Source of the DNA: Acidobacteriaceae bacterium
Lineage (GTDB): Bacteria; Acidobacteriota; Terriglobia; Terriglobales; Acidobacteriaceae
Length of the DNA: 64,000 nt
Direction of reading: 5' to 3'
NCBI GenBank assembly: GCA_030038195.1
Contig: JASHPJ010000124.1
Coordinates: 62,001-126,000, forward strand
The stretch's first letter is position 1. The number at the start of each line of letters is the position of its first letter. The notes below the pieces were generated by a model. That model saw only the letters and a list, made by a program, of their open reading frames with translations, did no database searches and had not been told where the DNA came from. This document shows, in pieces, positions 1 through 8,788 of this stretch. Position numbers and translations under genes: made by a program.

Positions 1-1
1 A

Positions 2-394
2 ATCGTCTACCTTGCGCTTGCGGCAACTTTGATTGCATCGGCTCCGGTCAGCCGCGCCCAGGCCGGCGCCGCACCCAGTCTTGACAAGCACGCCCGGAAG
101 ATTCACAAGCGGCTCGCGAAATATCCGCCGGGAACCTACGTCAACATCGTCCTTCGCGACGGCTCAGAGAGCGCCGGCGCGCTCAGCACCGTCCACGCGG
201 CATCCTTTACCATCACCAACGCGGATAACAACGCTCCTGAAACGCACAACTACGCCGATGTGGCCAAGGTACAGAAAGGAAGAGAGTACATCGGCGCCGG
301 CTCAGAAGCGGAGCACCATGTTCACTGGGTCCGATGGGGCATTGCCGGCGCGGCGGTGGCAGGAGCGGCGGTGGCCGCCTTCGAGGTGCGCTGA
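2..394 (+). CDS. Small secreted protein, 5'-truncated by window edge
   Basis: The reading frame is open from base 2, so the true start lies upstream of the window. The first visible residues are hydrophobic (IVYLALAATLIASAP) and end in a likely AQA signal-peptidase site, so this is the tail of a signal peptide. The mature part (~100 residues) is basic at first and has a segment resembling an Sm-like or SH3-like barrel (PGTYVNIVLRDGSESAGAL), as seen in many small acidobacterial exported proteins. It ends with an alanine/valine-rich hydrophobic stretch that could be a membrane anchor. I do not recognise a named family. The TTG at 29 is inside the signal peptide and is unlikely to be the real start. 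Confidence 0.6.
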   Translation: MVYLALAATLIASAPVSRAQAGAAPSLDKHARKIHKRLAKYPPGTYVNIVLRDGSESAGALSTVHAASFTITNADNNAPETHNYADVAKVQKGREYIGAGSEAEHHVHWVRWGIAGAAVAGAAVAAFEVR

Positions 395-572
395 GCAGAA
401 CGAAACCTTTCCTGGTGTGGTACGCGATCCCTTTTGCGCCTGATAGATTCTAGAGAGGCCTCCATTGCAGCGATTAGCCCAATGGGGCGCCGGGCGCATG
501 CCGTTTCATGTCCGTCGCGGCGGATGCGAAACAGCAGGATCGTACTGCCCGCGCTTTGCCAGGAAAGAGTTC

Positions 573-1640
573 ATGTTTCACACCACCGAAGACATTCGCA
601 TTAAATGGACCAAGGTCGTCCTTCCGCCTGTATTCCTTGAAGAAGATCTCCCCGTCATGGAAGCCGCTTCCACCACCATCTTCGACGCGCGCAACCAGAT
701 CGGCGACATCCTGGCCGGCCGCGACGACCGGCTGCTGGTGCTCGTCGGCCCCTGCTCTATTCACGACACCAAGGCTGCGCGCGAGTACGCCGGCCTGCTC
801 AAGGCCGCCATCGAAGAGTTCTCCGCCGATCTGCGCATCGTGATGCGCGTCTACTTCGAGAAGCCGCGCACCACCATTGGCTGGAAGGGGCTCATCAACG
901 ATCCCTACCTCGACCAGTCGTACAAGATCAACGACGGCCTGCGCATGGCGCGCAGCCTGCTCATCGACCTGGCCGAGATGGGCGTGCCCACGGGCACTGA
1001 ATTTCTGGACATGATCTCGCCGCAGTACATTGCCGGCCTGGTGAGCTGGGGCGCCATCGGCGCGCGCACCACCGAGAGCCAGGTGCACCGCCAGCTTGTC
1101 TCCGGCATCTCCTGCCCGGTGGGATTCAAGAACGCAACTTCGGGCGACGTGCAGGTGGCTATCGACGCCATTCTTTCAGCGGCTTACTCGCACACCTTTC
1201 TGGGCCACACCAAGCACGGCCAGTCGGCTATCTTCGTGACCACCGGCAATCCGGACTGCCATATCATCCTGCGCGGCGGGCGCAAGACCGTGAACTACAC
1301 CGCCGCGTGCGTGGCCGACACCGCGGCCAGGATGGAGCAGGCCGGTGTGGCGCCGCGCATCATGATCGACTTCAGCCACGCCAACAGTGGCAAGGATTAC
1401 CGGCGCCAGGGCGAGGTCTGCCACGATGTAGCCAGGCAGATCGCCGGTGGCGAGAAGCACATTATGGGCGTAATGATCGAGAGCAACCTGATAGCCGGCG
1501 CGCAGAAGCTCGAAGCCGGCAAGCCGCTGAGCAATCTGGTTTATGGCCAGAGCATCACGGATGGATGCATCGACTGGAAGGAAACGCACGCGCTGCTCGG
1601 CGAGCTGGCCGCAGCGGTGCGGGCAAGGCGCGGCACTTAA
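573..1640 (+). CDS. aroG: 3-deoxy-7-phosphoheptulonate (DAHP) synthase, class I
   Basis: Catalyses the first step of the shikimate pathway, condensing phosphoenolpyruvate with erythrose 4-phosphate in the cytoplasm. The protein is 355 residues, the usual length of the AroF/G/H type. Visible family motifs in order are LVGPCSIHD, the PEP-binding RVYFEKPRTT, KGLINDP, GARTTESQVHR, GFKNATSGD and DFSHANSGKD, then GVMIESNL. The ATG at 573 is chosen because AGGAAAGAG lies just upstream and the family N-terminus (TTEDIRIK) starts there; the in-frame upstream extension has no family resemblance. It overlaps the convergent gene 1637-2299 by four bases. Which aromatic amino acid inhibits it cannot be read from the sequence, so the aroG/aroF choice is nominal. 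Confidence 0.95.
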   Translation: MFHTTEDIRIKWTKVVLPPVFLEEDLPVMEAASTTIFDARNQIGDILAGRDDRLLVLVGPCSIHDTKAAREYAGLLKAAIEEFSADLRIVMRVYFEKPRTTIGWKGLINDPYLDQSYKINDGLRMARSLLIDLAEMGVPTGTEFLDMISPQYIAGLVSWGAIGARTTESQVHRQLVSGISCPVGFKNATSGDVQVAIDAILSAAYSHTFLGHTKHGQSAIFVTTGNPDCHIILRGGRKTVNYTAACVADTAARMEQAGVAPRIMIDFSHANSGKDYRRQGEVCHDVARQIAGGEKHIMGVMIESNLIAGAQKLEAGKPLSNLVYGQSITDGCIDWKETHALLGELAAAVRARRGT

Positions 1641-2299
1641 AGTGCTGCAGCTTCAGCGCGCAGCTTAGCTGCTTCATCCGTTCTGTCCATCTTGTCCAGC
1701 AGCGCCGCATGTTGCCTGAGAATCGCCGCCAACGTCTGGCCGTACCTTTGCTTCATATCCGGCAGATTGGCGATCGCCTTACGGTGCGTGGCTTCCGCCG
1801 CGGTATAGTCGGCCAGTGCCGCATCGTTCTGGCCAAGATTGTCCTCAACAACGCCACGCCAGAAATAGGGCATGGCGTATTCCTGGTCCTTGTCCGTGAG
1901 GCATTTGTGCGCCTCATCCACTGCCATGTACTCCTGCGCCAGCGCGGCCCGCATTTTGTCGGCCAACAGCAGCGCATGCCCATAAAGCTGATACGAGCCG
2001 GTGCGGGCAAGCTGAGTGCTCGCGGTCAGATCGCCTGCCTTCATCGACATGTCGAGCATCTGTTTGCAGCTATCCACGGCCTCCTGCACGGCTTGCGCCT
2101 TGATCGCGTTCATGCATTTTTCCTCGATCGGAAACCAGTCCTGCGCGGCCTTTTGCTGGTCAGTAGTCGGTTGCGGCCCACTCTGCGCCAGGTGCTGATG
2201 CGCATCCGCTTCGGAAACTGATTTTGGCGCATCCGCGCTCTGCGCGCTGGCCAGGCCAGCCAACAGAAAGAGGCAAAACAAAACTCCGGCTCGACGCAT
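1637..2299 (-). CDS. Secreted TPR-like protein of unknown function
   Basis: A 220-residue protein starting MRRAGVLFCLFLLAGLASAQS, a clear signal peptide with an A-S-A-type cleavage site. GGAGGT lies 3 bases before this ATG, which favours it over the longer frame beginning further upstream. The mature protein is helical and alanine-rich, with helix-pair spacing typical of tetratricopeptide repeats (for example the segments around PYFWRGVVEDNLGQNDAALADY). Two cysteines near residues 80-100 could form a disulfide. No enzyme motif is visible. It is probably a periplasmic TPR protein for protein-protein contacts; the partner is unknown. Confidence 0.7.
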   Translation of the reverse strand: MRRAGVLFCLFLLAGLASAQSADAPKSVSEADAHQHLAQSGPQPTTDQQKAAQDWFPIEEKCMNAIKAQAVQEAVDSCKQMLDMSMKAGDLTASTQLARTGSYQLYGHALLLADKMRAALAQEYMAVDEAHKCLTDKDQEYAMPYFWRGVVEDNLGQNDAALADYTAAEATHRKAIANLPDMKQRYGQTLAAILRQHAALLDKMDRTDEAAKLRAEAAAL

Positions 2300-2338
2300 C
2301 GCACCTCCGCACAAATCGAAATCTTTCCCCGCATGGGC

Positions 2339-2406
2339 TACAGCATTTTCGGAACTGCTGCAGATCGAAAGTACACACTCAAGGGGCTTTTTCTCAAGAA
2401 AAAGCC
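2339..2406. repeat. Interspersed repeat with AGAAAAAGCC hairpin (family F, copy 3)
   Basis: Lies in the 200-base gap between the divergent TPR gene and lpxB. It carries ACAGCATTTTCGGA followed by a perfect hairpin, GGCTTTTTCT (2385-2394) and AGAAAAAGCC (2397-2406), with a two-base loop. The same two blocks recur at 35863-35985. Confidence 0.55.
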
Positions 2407-2500
2407 ACCTTTCACACATCTCAAGAAGTCTACGTGTATTCCGAAAATACGCTAGCCTTCTATGATCATAAGTAGCACAGAGTCTTCATCCTAATCGACC

Positions 2501-3712
2501 ATGCCCCCTGTCCTTTTCATCTCGGCCGGCGAAGCCAGCGGCGAACATTACGGCGCTCTGCTCGTCGCCGCGCTGCGCCGCCGGCTCGCGGATGCGCAGT
2601 TTTTCGGCATGGGCGGCGAGCGCATGGAAGCCGCCGGCCTTGAACGCATTGTGCGCGCGGAAGACATGGCCGTGATGGGCCTGACCGAGGTGGTGCGTCA
2701 CCTGCCGCGCATCTACGGCGAGCTCCGCAGGCTCAAGCGGGCCATCCGCCAGCGTAAACCGGACGTGGCCGTGCTGATCGACTTTCCCGAGATTCACTTC
2801 CGCCTGGCCAAAGAGTTTCACCGGCTCGGCGTACCGGTGATCTACTTTGTCAGCCCGCAGTTGTGGGCGTGGAAGAAACGCCGCATCAAGCTGGTGCAGC
2901 GCTACATCCGCCGCATGCTGGTCATCTTTCCCTTCGAGGAGCCGTTCTATCGCGCGCGTGGTGTGGATGCCGAGTTCGTGGGCCACCCGCTGGCCGAGCT
3001 GCCGCTGCCTTTCATCAGCCGCGAGCAGTTCGCGGTGGAAAACGGCCTCGACCCGGCCCGCACCTGGATCGGCCTTCTTCCTGGCAGCCGTCCGCACGAG
3101 ATCGGTGACCATTTACCCGAGTTGCTGAAGGCGGCGCGCGGACTGGCGGAATCCCATCCCGCGCAGAGCTTCGAGTTCGTTATCCCGTTGGCTCCTACGC
3201 TGCACTCCGCGCAGCGGGCAGCGGTGGCGCGACTGGCCAGCGAACACGGTCGCGGGCTTGCGGTCCGCCTCGTCGACGACGCGCGCGCTGCCCTGCTCCA
3301 CGCGCGGGCCTCGGTCGTCGCCAGCGGCACGGCTACCGTGGAGGCGGCGCTGATCGGCAATCCATTCGTGGTGGTTTACCGGGTCTCGCCGGCTACCTAC
3401 GCCGTTGCCAAGCGGATCGTGACCGTGCCGCATGTGGCCATGGCCAACCTCATCGCCGGCCGACAGGTGGTTTCGGAGCTCATTCAGCATGACTTCACGG
3501 CGGCAAATATCGTCCAACACCTTGCAGCCCTGCTACCCGACGGGCCCGTTCGCCAGTCCATGATGGAGGGGCTCATATCCATTCGCGACGCATTGAGCAG
3601 GCGTCCCGAGGCCGGCGAACCGGCGCAGGCGGGCGCAATCGAGCGGGTAGCCGCTGTAACAATAGATGAACTGGGACACGCCGCAGGCAAGGACAAGACC
3701 GTGCAAGCCTGA
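2501..3712 (+). CDS. lpxB: Lipid-A-disaccharide synthase
   Basis: Transfers 2,3-diacylglucosamine-1-phosphate from UDP to lipid X, forming the beta-1,6 disaccharide of lipid A at the inner membrane surface. The protein is 403 residues, near the family norm. LpxB signatures are visible: the N-terminal SAGEASGEHYGA, the segment FFGMGGERMEAAG, DFPEIHFRLAKEFH, YFVSPQLWAWKKRR, FPFEEPFY followed by VGHPLAE, LLPGSRPHEI, and SGTATVEAAL with the sugar-nucleotide region near the C-terminus. The gene shows that the organism makes lipopolysaccharide. No strong ribosome-binding site precedes the ATG, but the family N-terminus begins within a few residues. It has no lpx neighbours here. Confidence 0.95.
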   Translation: MPPVLFISAGEASGEHYGALLVAALRRRLADAQFFGMGGERMEAAGLERIVRAEDMAVMGLTEVVRHLPRIYGELRRLKRAIRQRKPDVAVLIDFPEIHFRLAKEFHRLGVPVIYFVSPQLWAWKKRRIKLVQRYIRRMLVIFPFEEPFYRARGVDAEFVGHPLAELPLPFISREQFAVENGLDPARTWIGLLPGSRPHEIGDHLPELLKAARGLAESHPAQSFEFVIPLAPTLHSAQRAAVARLASEHGRGLAVRLVDDARAALLHARASVVASGTATVEAALIGNPFVVVYRVSPATYAVAKRIVTVPHVAMANLIAGRQVVSELIQHDFTAANIVQHLAALLPDGPVRQSMMEGLISIRDALSRRPEAGEPAQAGAIERVAAVTIDELGHAAGKDKTVQA

Positions 3713-3783
3713 GCAAAACCCAACCTGGTCAGATCCTGGGATTGCTCTCCGGAATCGAATGCCACACGGGCGGCGGGAATGCG

Positions 3784-5817
3784 ATGATGACTGCTATGCG
3801 TAGACGAGAAAACTGGACGCAGCCTCGTACCGGATCGCCACTCCTTTTCTTGACCGTGCTCAGCCTTTTGGCCCTGGCTCTGGCCGCACCGGCGCGGCTG
3901 CTGGCCCAGCGCGAGCGGCCCGCGCTCAACATCACCGGCTATGTTATCAACGCCGAGCTTGATCCGGCCACGCATCATCTGGCGGCTACGGCCGTCGTCA
4001 GCTTTACTGCCCCGCCTAATCTGGACGTGGTCACCTTCGGCTTCCATCCCGCGCTCAGGATTAGCAAAATCACCGACGAAAGCGGCAAGGTGCTCGACGG
4101 CGAGCGCACCGCCGACGGCTCGATCCGCGTCACCCCCTCCGCTCCGCTGGCCGAGGGCCAGACCGTCCGCTGGACTTTTGCCTATGACGGCGTCATCACC
4201 GGCAATGAAGACGGCCCCGTCGAGGGACTGAAGCTGGCCGCCATCCAGGAGCCGATCAGCTACCTGCTCTACCCGGCGCGCTGGTTCCCGATGACCGGCT
4301 ACATGACAGACCGCTTCACGGCCGAGATGCATATCCGCGTGCCGCAGGGCATGCGGGTCTTCGCCAGCGGCAGCACCGGTCCGTCGCACCCGGTGACGCT
4401 GGCTAACGGCAAACCCGGCGACGAGTACGACCTCAACTGGAAGAAGCCTGGCTTTCCCGGAACCGTGATTGCTGGCCGCTACCTTGACCCCGTCTCGGTG
4501 GGCGCGGGCAACGTGAAGGTCTACCTCACCGTCAGCCATCAGCAGTCGGGCAACCAGCTCGCGCAGACGGCCACCAGGGAGTATGACTTCTTCACCGACA
4601 GTTTTGGCGAGCCGACCACCACCCGCCTGAACGTCATTGAGATTCCGGACGACACACTTCCCGCCGTCTGGGCGCCGGAGCTGGCCGCTATCGTGGGCTC
4701 GCGGGTGGGCGACAAGTCCGGCATCCGCTTGCTGGCCAACACCATCGCCCACCAGTGGTGGGGATGCGAAGTCAGCCCGCACAGTCTTGACGATGCCTGG
4801 ATCACCAACGGCATGTCGCGCTACGGCGAGTTGATGTATGTGGAAGACGAGAGTGGCCGCAACGCGCTCAAGGCGGCGCTTGAAGACGTCTCCGCTGGCG
4901 CTCTGGCTTACGACACCATTCCGCTCTCGAGCGTGACTCGGCTGGGCCCGTTCTCGCCGCAGTTCCAGTCGATGACGCTCGAGAAGGGCGCCATGGTCTT
5001 TCACATGCTCCGCGGCATGGTGGGTGACAAGGTCTTTCTCAGCATCCTCAAGGGCGCACTCAGCCAGTATGCAGGCAACTCCATCCGGACCTCGGAGTTT
5101 GAGAAGGTGGCCGAGGAGCAGAGCCAGCAGCAGCTCCTGCCGTTCTTCTCGCAATGGATCGACGGTACCGGAGCGCCACGCTTTACTGATAAGTACACAG
5201 TTTACCGGTTAGGCAACAACAAAGGCTTCCGCACCATCGGCGAAATCGACCAGGACCTCGATCTCTTCCGCATGCCCGTGGAGCTGCGCATCGAAACCGA
5301 CGGCAAGACGGTGACCCAGAAGATTGATGTGGTTGGAACCGACTCGCAGTATGTCGTGGACACCTTTGGCCGGCCACGCCGGGTCAGCATCGACCCGCAG
5401 GACTGGGTGCTCAAAACCACCCCCGATCTGCAGGTGCGCATTGCCATCCTGAAAGGGCAGCAGCTTGTGGCCCAGGGCGACCTGGTGGGCGCGCTGGCCG
5501 AGTACCAGAAGGCGCTGACCGCCAATCCGCAGAGCTCGCTGGCCAGCTACCGCATCGGCGAAGTGCTCTTTACCCAGCGCAACTACCAGGCCAGCGTGAA
5601 CGCCTTCCGCGATGCGCTGCGCGGCGACGACGAGCCGCCGTGGACCGAGGTCTGGAGCCATATCGCCATCGGCAAGATCTTCGATCTCACTGGCCAGCGC
5701 GACCGCGCGGTGAACGAATACCGCCTGGCCGTGCAGACCAACGACAACACGCAGGGCGCCGTAAACGAGGCACGGCAGTACCTGCAGAAGCCGTACACCC
5801 GTCCTGACAACGACTGA
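3784..5817 (+). CDS. Secreted M1-peptidase-like protein with degenerate zinc site and C-terminal TPR
   Basis: 677 residues from ATG 3784 (ATG 3796 is an alternative). The N-terminus is basic, followed by a hydrophobic core ending ARLLAQ, so it is exported or anchored. Residues ~45-290 resemble the beta-rich N-terminal domain of M1 aminopeptidases and ~300-480 the catalytic domain. The zinc motif HEXXH...NEG is altered: the aligned stretch is ANTIAHQWWG, so the first His and the catalytic Glu are Asn319 and Thr320, only His323 is kept, and the downstream WLNEG is WITNG with Asn342 replacing the third ligand. The GxMEN substrate loop is also absent. The last ~130 residues hold TPR-like helices. 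I infer a non-catalytic binding or scaffold protein derived from an M1 peptidase; its ligand is unknown. Confidence 0.8.
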   Translation: MMTAMRRRENWTQPRTGSPLLFLTVLSLLALALAAPARLLAQRERPALNITGYVINAELDPATHHLAATAVVSFTAPPNLDVVTFGFHPALRISKITDESGKVLDGERTADGSIRVTPSAPLAEGQTVRWTFAYDGVITGNEDGPVEGLKLAAIQEPISYLLYPARWFPMTGYMTDRFTAEMHIRVPQGMRVFASGSTGPSHPVTLANGKPGDEYDLNWKKPGFPGTVIAGRYLDPVSVGAGNVKVYLTVSHQQSGNQLAQTATREYDFFTDSFGEPTTTRLNVIEIPDDTLPAVWAPELAAIVGSRVGDKSGIRLLANTIAHQWWGCEVSPHSLDDAWITNGMSRYGELMYVEDESGRNALKAALEDVSAGALAYDTIPLSSVTRLGPFSPQFQSMTLEKGAMVFHMLRGMVGDKVFLSILKGALSQYAGNSIRTSEFEKVAEEQSQQQLLPFFSQWIDGTGAPRFTDKYTVYRLGNNKGFRTIGEIDQDLDLFRMPVELRIETDGKTVTQKIDVVGTDSQYVVDTFGRPRRVSIDPQDWVLKTTPDLQVRIAILKGQQLVAQGDLVGALAEYQKALTANPQSSLASYRIGEVLFTQRNYQASVNAFRDALRGDDEPPWTEVWSHIAIGKIFDLTGQRDRAVNEYRLAVQTNDNTQGAVNEARQYLQKPYTRPDND

Positions 5818-5880
5818 CGCGCGAGTAAAAAACAAGACCAGCCGTTCAGGCTGACCTTCGCATTTTCAATAAGTTGCAGC

Positions 5881-6426
5881 CTATTTGCCGTTCTTTGACT
5901 TACCCAGGGACAGCACCTGGAGATCGACCTTCGCCAGCCCATTGTGGGTCATGGCCAGCTTCGTCGCCGCGCCATACGAGAGATCGATAATCCGGCCCTC
6001 TTTGTCGAGGTCGCCGCGGTCGGTGATTTTCACCACGACCGCGCGCTTATTCGACCGGTTGATCACTTTCACGATCGAGCCAAAGGGCAGCGAGGGGTGG
6101 CAGGCGGTCATGGCGTACATGTCGAACCGCTCGCCGCTGGCCGTCCTGCGGCCGTTGAAGATCCCTCCGTACCACGAGGCAACGCCGTGGAGCCGGTCTT
6201 TCCACGCCACTCCCGGCGTGGGCTGCTTGGCCAGCGAAGCCGGAGTGGCGCTGGCAGCCGGCGTGGCTGCAGCGGTTGGGATCGGCAGCAGAAGACGCAC
6301 ATCCGCCTGCACGGTCCGCGTGGAGAGCAGCACCACCACAGCGGCCAGCGCAACCGAAGAAGTTCCCGCAAGCAGATAAATCCGAAGCGGGGATTTTGCG
6401 TTCAAGTTGCGTGATTTCCGTCTCAT
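5881..6426 (-). CDS. rlpA: RlpA-like septal ring / lytic transglycosylase-type protein
   Basis: 181 residues with an N-terminal membrane segment or signal peptide (LAGTSSVALAAVVVLL), an alanine/proline-rich linker and a C-terminal double-psi beta-barrel of the RlpA type. The barrel carries GVASWYGGIFNGRRTASGE, MTACHPSLPFGS, VKITDRG and GRIIDLS, all classic RlpA motifs. Members cleave naked glycan strands or bind peptidoglycan at the septum. No SPOR domain follows the barrel, so this is the short form. ATG 6426 is preferred over ATG 6432 because GGTGGA sits six bases before it. It is convergent with the M1-like gene, about 60 bases away. Confidence 0.88.
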   Translation of the reverse strand: MRRKSRNLNAKSPLRIYLLAGTSSVALAAVVVLLSTRTVQADVRLLLPIPTAAATPAASATPASLAKQPTPGVAWKDRLHGVASWYGGIFNGRRTASGERFDMYAMTACHPSLPFGSIVKVINRSNKRAVVVKITDRGDLDKEGRIIDLSYGAATKLAMTHNGLAKVDLQVLSLGKSKNGK

Positions 6427-6740
6427 AACCATTCCACCATTTTACCAACTCGATACTCCTTTTCGCCCAGCGTTGGCAAGACCCCGGCGAGATTTCCTGT
6501 TGAAAACATCCGGCCGCATGGTTGCAAAAAAGTGCAGCTTTTTCTTAGACTTGCATCCTATCTGGTGCAAAAGCCGGCCCCGGCGGGACCGATCTGGAGG
6601 CCTAAGAGGAACGAAAAGCAGCACATAGGGCCGAAACGGCCGGACCGCGGATCGATTTTCCTGGAAACAGTAGAGGCAAGAGTATCTTATGAGATTGAAT
6701 CTAAATAACTTAAATATAAAATAGACTACTGGGGGCCGCG
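6427..6740. other. Intergenic region upstream of rlpA, no gene seen
   Basis: No convincing coding frame. It holds a short hairpin AAAAAG/CTTTTT (6527-6532 with 6538-6543) and a strongly AT-rich stretch around 6688-6724, unusual for this GC-rich sequence, which lies just beyond the end of the gene at 6741-7028. The rlpA promoter should be in the first part but I cannot place it with confidence. Confidence 0.5.
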
Positions 6741-7028
6741 TCAGCCCCGGCCTGGCGAACTGACCGGTTGAAGCTCACAAACCGCCAGCCGCTCGGAGTG
6801 CTTCAGGTAGCCTTTGCGCCGGAACCAGTCTTCCATGGCAATCGCCAGCCGGTCGAGCGGGACCCGGTGGCCGGCTTCGAGCAGCCCATCGCCGGCCGGC
6901 AGGGTATCGTCGAAGATCGCGTCGTTGGTAAAGTTGCGCATGGCGAAGTTGTCGATCCAGGCGATGGGGCAGGCATGGCGCACACCCTCGGCGTCGATGC
7001 GCTCAATGGAAATCCGACGGAGGAACAT
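6741..7028 (-). CDS. Hypothetical protein, 95 aa
   Basis: A 95-residue protein that follows the gene at 7043-7906 by only 14 bases on the same strand, so the two are probably cotranscribed. It is acidic in the middle (NDAIFDDTLPAGDGLLEAG), with no signal peptide, membrane segment or cysteine pair. It reads like a small soluble domain, but I do not recognise the family. Codon use resembles the neighbours, supporting it as a real gene. Confidence 0.5.
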   Translation of the reverse strand: MFLRRISIERIDAEGVRHACPIAWIDNFAMRNFTNDAIFDDTLPAGDGLLEAGHRVPLDRLAIAMEDWFRRKGYLKHSERLAVCELQPVSSPGRG

Positions 7029-7042
7029 GCATTCAATGTAAC

Positions 7043-7906
7043 TTACGGCCTGGCCGGAACCGCTGTCGCCTGCTTTGACTCCTCGGTCTCCACGCGGAAC
7101 TGCTTGAAGCCGTAGTCGCGCTCGGTAACGTGCTGGCGCAGGCTCTTGAGCAGCAGGATGCGGGCCTGCATGTCGGCCTCGCCGCCGGTGGGCAGCCAGA
7201 GGCCGTTGTCTACCGGAGCCTGGTCAAAGCGGAAGCTCGATCCCTTCTGGATGCTGGCAAACAGGCCTCCAACGAGGCGGAAGTTGTCGTCGAAGCTCAC
7301 TTCCACGTGGGCTACCTGCCGGTCGGCCTCGTCTATCCAGACTGTTCCCTTGAGCTTCTTGGAGGCGTCTTCGACCACACCGTGGGTCTTCGCGTCTTTG
7401 CGGCCCACGAAATCGAAGACGATGGTGGGACGGCCGCGGTAGTCCACGCGACGTGGATTGCGGACGTCCATGATCTCAAGCAGCCGGCTGATGGTGATGG
7501 CCGGGCCCTCGAGCGGCTCTCCGGGTGGGACTTTCTGCGCCTTTTCCACTAGCTTGGTAATGCGCTCGGTCTCTTTCTCTTCGTCGCGGCCGGTGAGCGG
7601 CTGGCCGTCTTTCTTCACCTCGCGCTCGATGATGTGGCCGTTGACGAAGAAGTCGTCGTACTCCTCGGACTGGGTCTTTTTCACCTGGCCGCTCGAGTCG
7701 ACATCCTGGATGGTCTGGATAGAGTTATAGGTGTAATTCTCGCGGACCTTTTCGAGTTGCTCCTGGTGCGCCTCCACCTCGCGCATCAGCGCGCGGATAT
7801 CGGGGAGCGGGGCATCGGCTGCGCGGGTCAGGGAAGCCAGCGCCAAGGCCGCAAGCAGCCCGGCGAACCGGAACCGGCATCGGATTTTGGAGCAGCCTGG
7901 GTGCAT
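7043..7906 (-). CDS. Exported LolA/outer-membrane-lipoprotein-sorting-like protein
   Basis: 287 residues with an N-terminal signal peptide (FAGLLAALALASLTRAADA). The mature part has a charged helical start (REVEAHQEQLEKVRENYTYN), then a beta-rich region with alternating segments such as GTVWIDEADRQVAHVEVSF and GLWLPTGGEADMQARILLL. This is typical of proteins with the LolA/LolB-like half-barrel fold, which carry lipids or lipoproteins across the periplasm and are common in Acidobacteria. The fold call rests on strand pattern and the TVWIDxxxxxVxxVE motif, so it is tentative. It is probably the first gene of a two-gene operon with 6741-7028. Confidence 0.6.
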   Translation of the reverse strand: MHPGCSKIRCRFRFAGLLAALALASLTRAADAPLPDIRALMREVEAHQEQLEKVRENYTYNSIQTIQDVDSSGQVKKTQSEEYDDFFVNGHIIEREVKKDGQPLTGRDEEKETERITKLVEKAQKVPPGEPLEGPAITISRLLEIMDVRNPRRVDYRGRPTIVFDFVGRKDAKTHGVVEDASKKLKGTVWIDEADRQVAHVEVSFDDNFRLVGGLFASIQKGSSFRFDQAPVDNGLWLPTGGEADMQARILLLKSLRQHVTERDYGFKQFRVETEESKQATAVPARP

Positions 7907-8035
7907 GCATCGCAGCCTGACCGGGCACGTCGACGGGAGCGTCTAAGGGCCGTCTACGGGCTTTGACGCATCCACGCAAGCAAACGTCGCTCGGTCATAA
8001 ACGTCCTGTGTTTCCTGTTATGGTATTTCTCCCTG

Positions 8036-8130
8036 AGAGCGGTTTCGCTTCACATCCCGACCTCTGGAGAGCGTGTCCGCCGCGGCGGACATGACGCCGG
8101 AAACACCCCCATGAACCGGGAAACTGCTCT
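8036..8130. repeat. Palindromic interspersed repeat (family F, copy 1)
   Basis: Imperfect terminal inverted repeat AGAGCGGTTTC (8036-8046) and GAAACTGCTCT (8120-8130) around an inner palindrome GTCCGCCGCGGCGGAC. Its end overlaps the stop codon of tdk by two bases. A longer relative with the same plan lies at 35863-35985. Confidence 0.55.
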
Positions 8131-8737
8131 AATGCGGACGGCCGGGGAGCACAAAATGCTCGGTGCAGCGCGGCTCGTAGGCATCTCCCGGCACCTTGAT
8201 GGGGCTGTCGTAAGGCGCGGGCTTGCCCTCGATCAGCCGCTGCGAATAAAGCGCGCGCGCGCCGCAGGAGCAGTAGGCCATGCATTCGGTAATGCTGCCG
8301 CCGTAGGCGTTCACCAGCCAGGTAAGATTGAGCATCTCGCCAAAGGGCATGGCGCGAAAGTCGAGATCGAGGCCGGCGACGAGCACGTCATGACCGGCGT
8401 CGAGCAGATGCTTGACGAAGAGAAACAGCTCGTTGACGAACTGGCCTTCATCGATGGCGATGCACTCGACGCGCTTGCCGATGCGCTGCTCTTCTTCCGC
8501 AAGGACGTCGAGCACTTCCCACGGATTGGCGGAGTTGAACTCGTGGGCACGCATCTTGGCGTGGCCGTTGGGATTGCGGCTCTCCACCACGCCGGGCTCG
8601 CCCTTGGTGTCGTCGCTGGGCTTGAGGACCATTACGTGCTGCTTGGCGTATTGGCGACGCATCTCCGCGCGCCGCAGCAGCTCCGCGGTCTTGTTGCTGC
8701 GCATCGGTCCCAGCATCAACTCCAGCTTGCCCTGCAC
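8129..8737 (-). CDS. tdk: Thymidine kinase, type II
   Basis: Phosphorylates thymidine to dTMP with ATP in the nucleotide salvage pathway. The 202-residue length is normal. The Walker A motif GPMRSNKT is at residues 10-17, the Walker B-like CIAIDEGQF at ~93-101, and GLDLDFRAMPF is the conserved loop after it. The C-terminal lasso and zinc module is present as YCSCGARALYSQR followed by a Cys-His pair (RCTEHF). The start is supported by the family N-terminus (GKLELMLGPM). The next gene upstream on the same strand (8789-9736) is separated by about 50 bases and is unrelated. Confidence 0.95.
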   Translation of the reverse strand: MQGKLELMLGPMRSNKTAELLRRAEMRRQYAKQHVMVLKPSDDTKGEPGVVESRNPNGHAKMRAHEFNSANPWEVLDVLAEEEQRIGKRVECIAIDEGQFVNELFLFVKHLLDAGHDVLVAGLDLDFRAMPFGEMLNLTWLVNAYGGSITECMAYCSCGARALYSQRLIEGKPAPYDSPIKVPGDAYEPRCTEHFVLPGRPH

Positions 8738-8788
8738 GGCGCACTCCTCCGGCTTTTCATCATAAACGTGCCGGAGCGAGGCGCGGAT

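Noticed and set aside
3484-5154. Long minus-strand open frame opposite the M1-like gene
   Set aside because: Its product is Arg/His/Ala-rich with no domain; it is the antisense shadow of a well-supported gene in GC-rich DNA.
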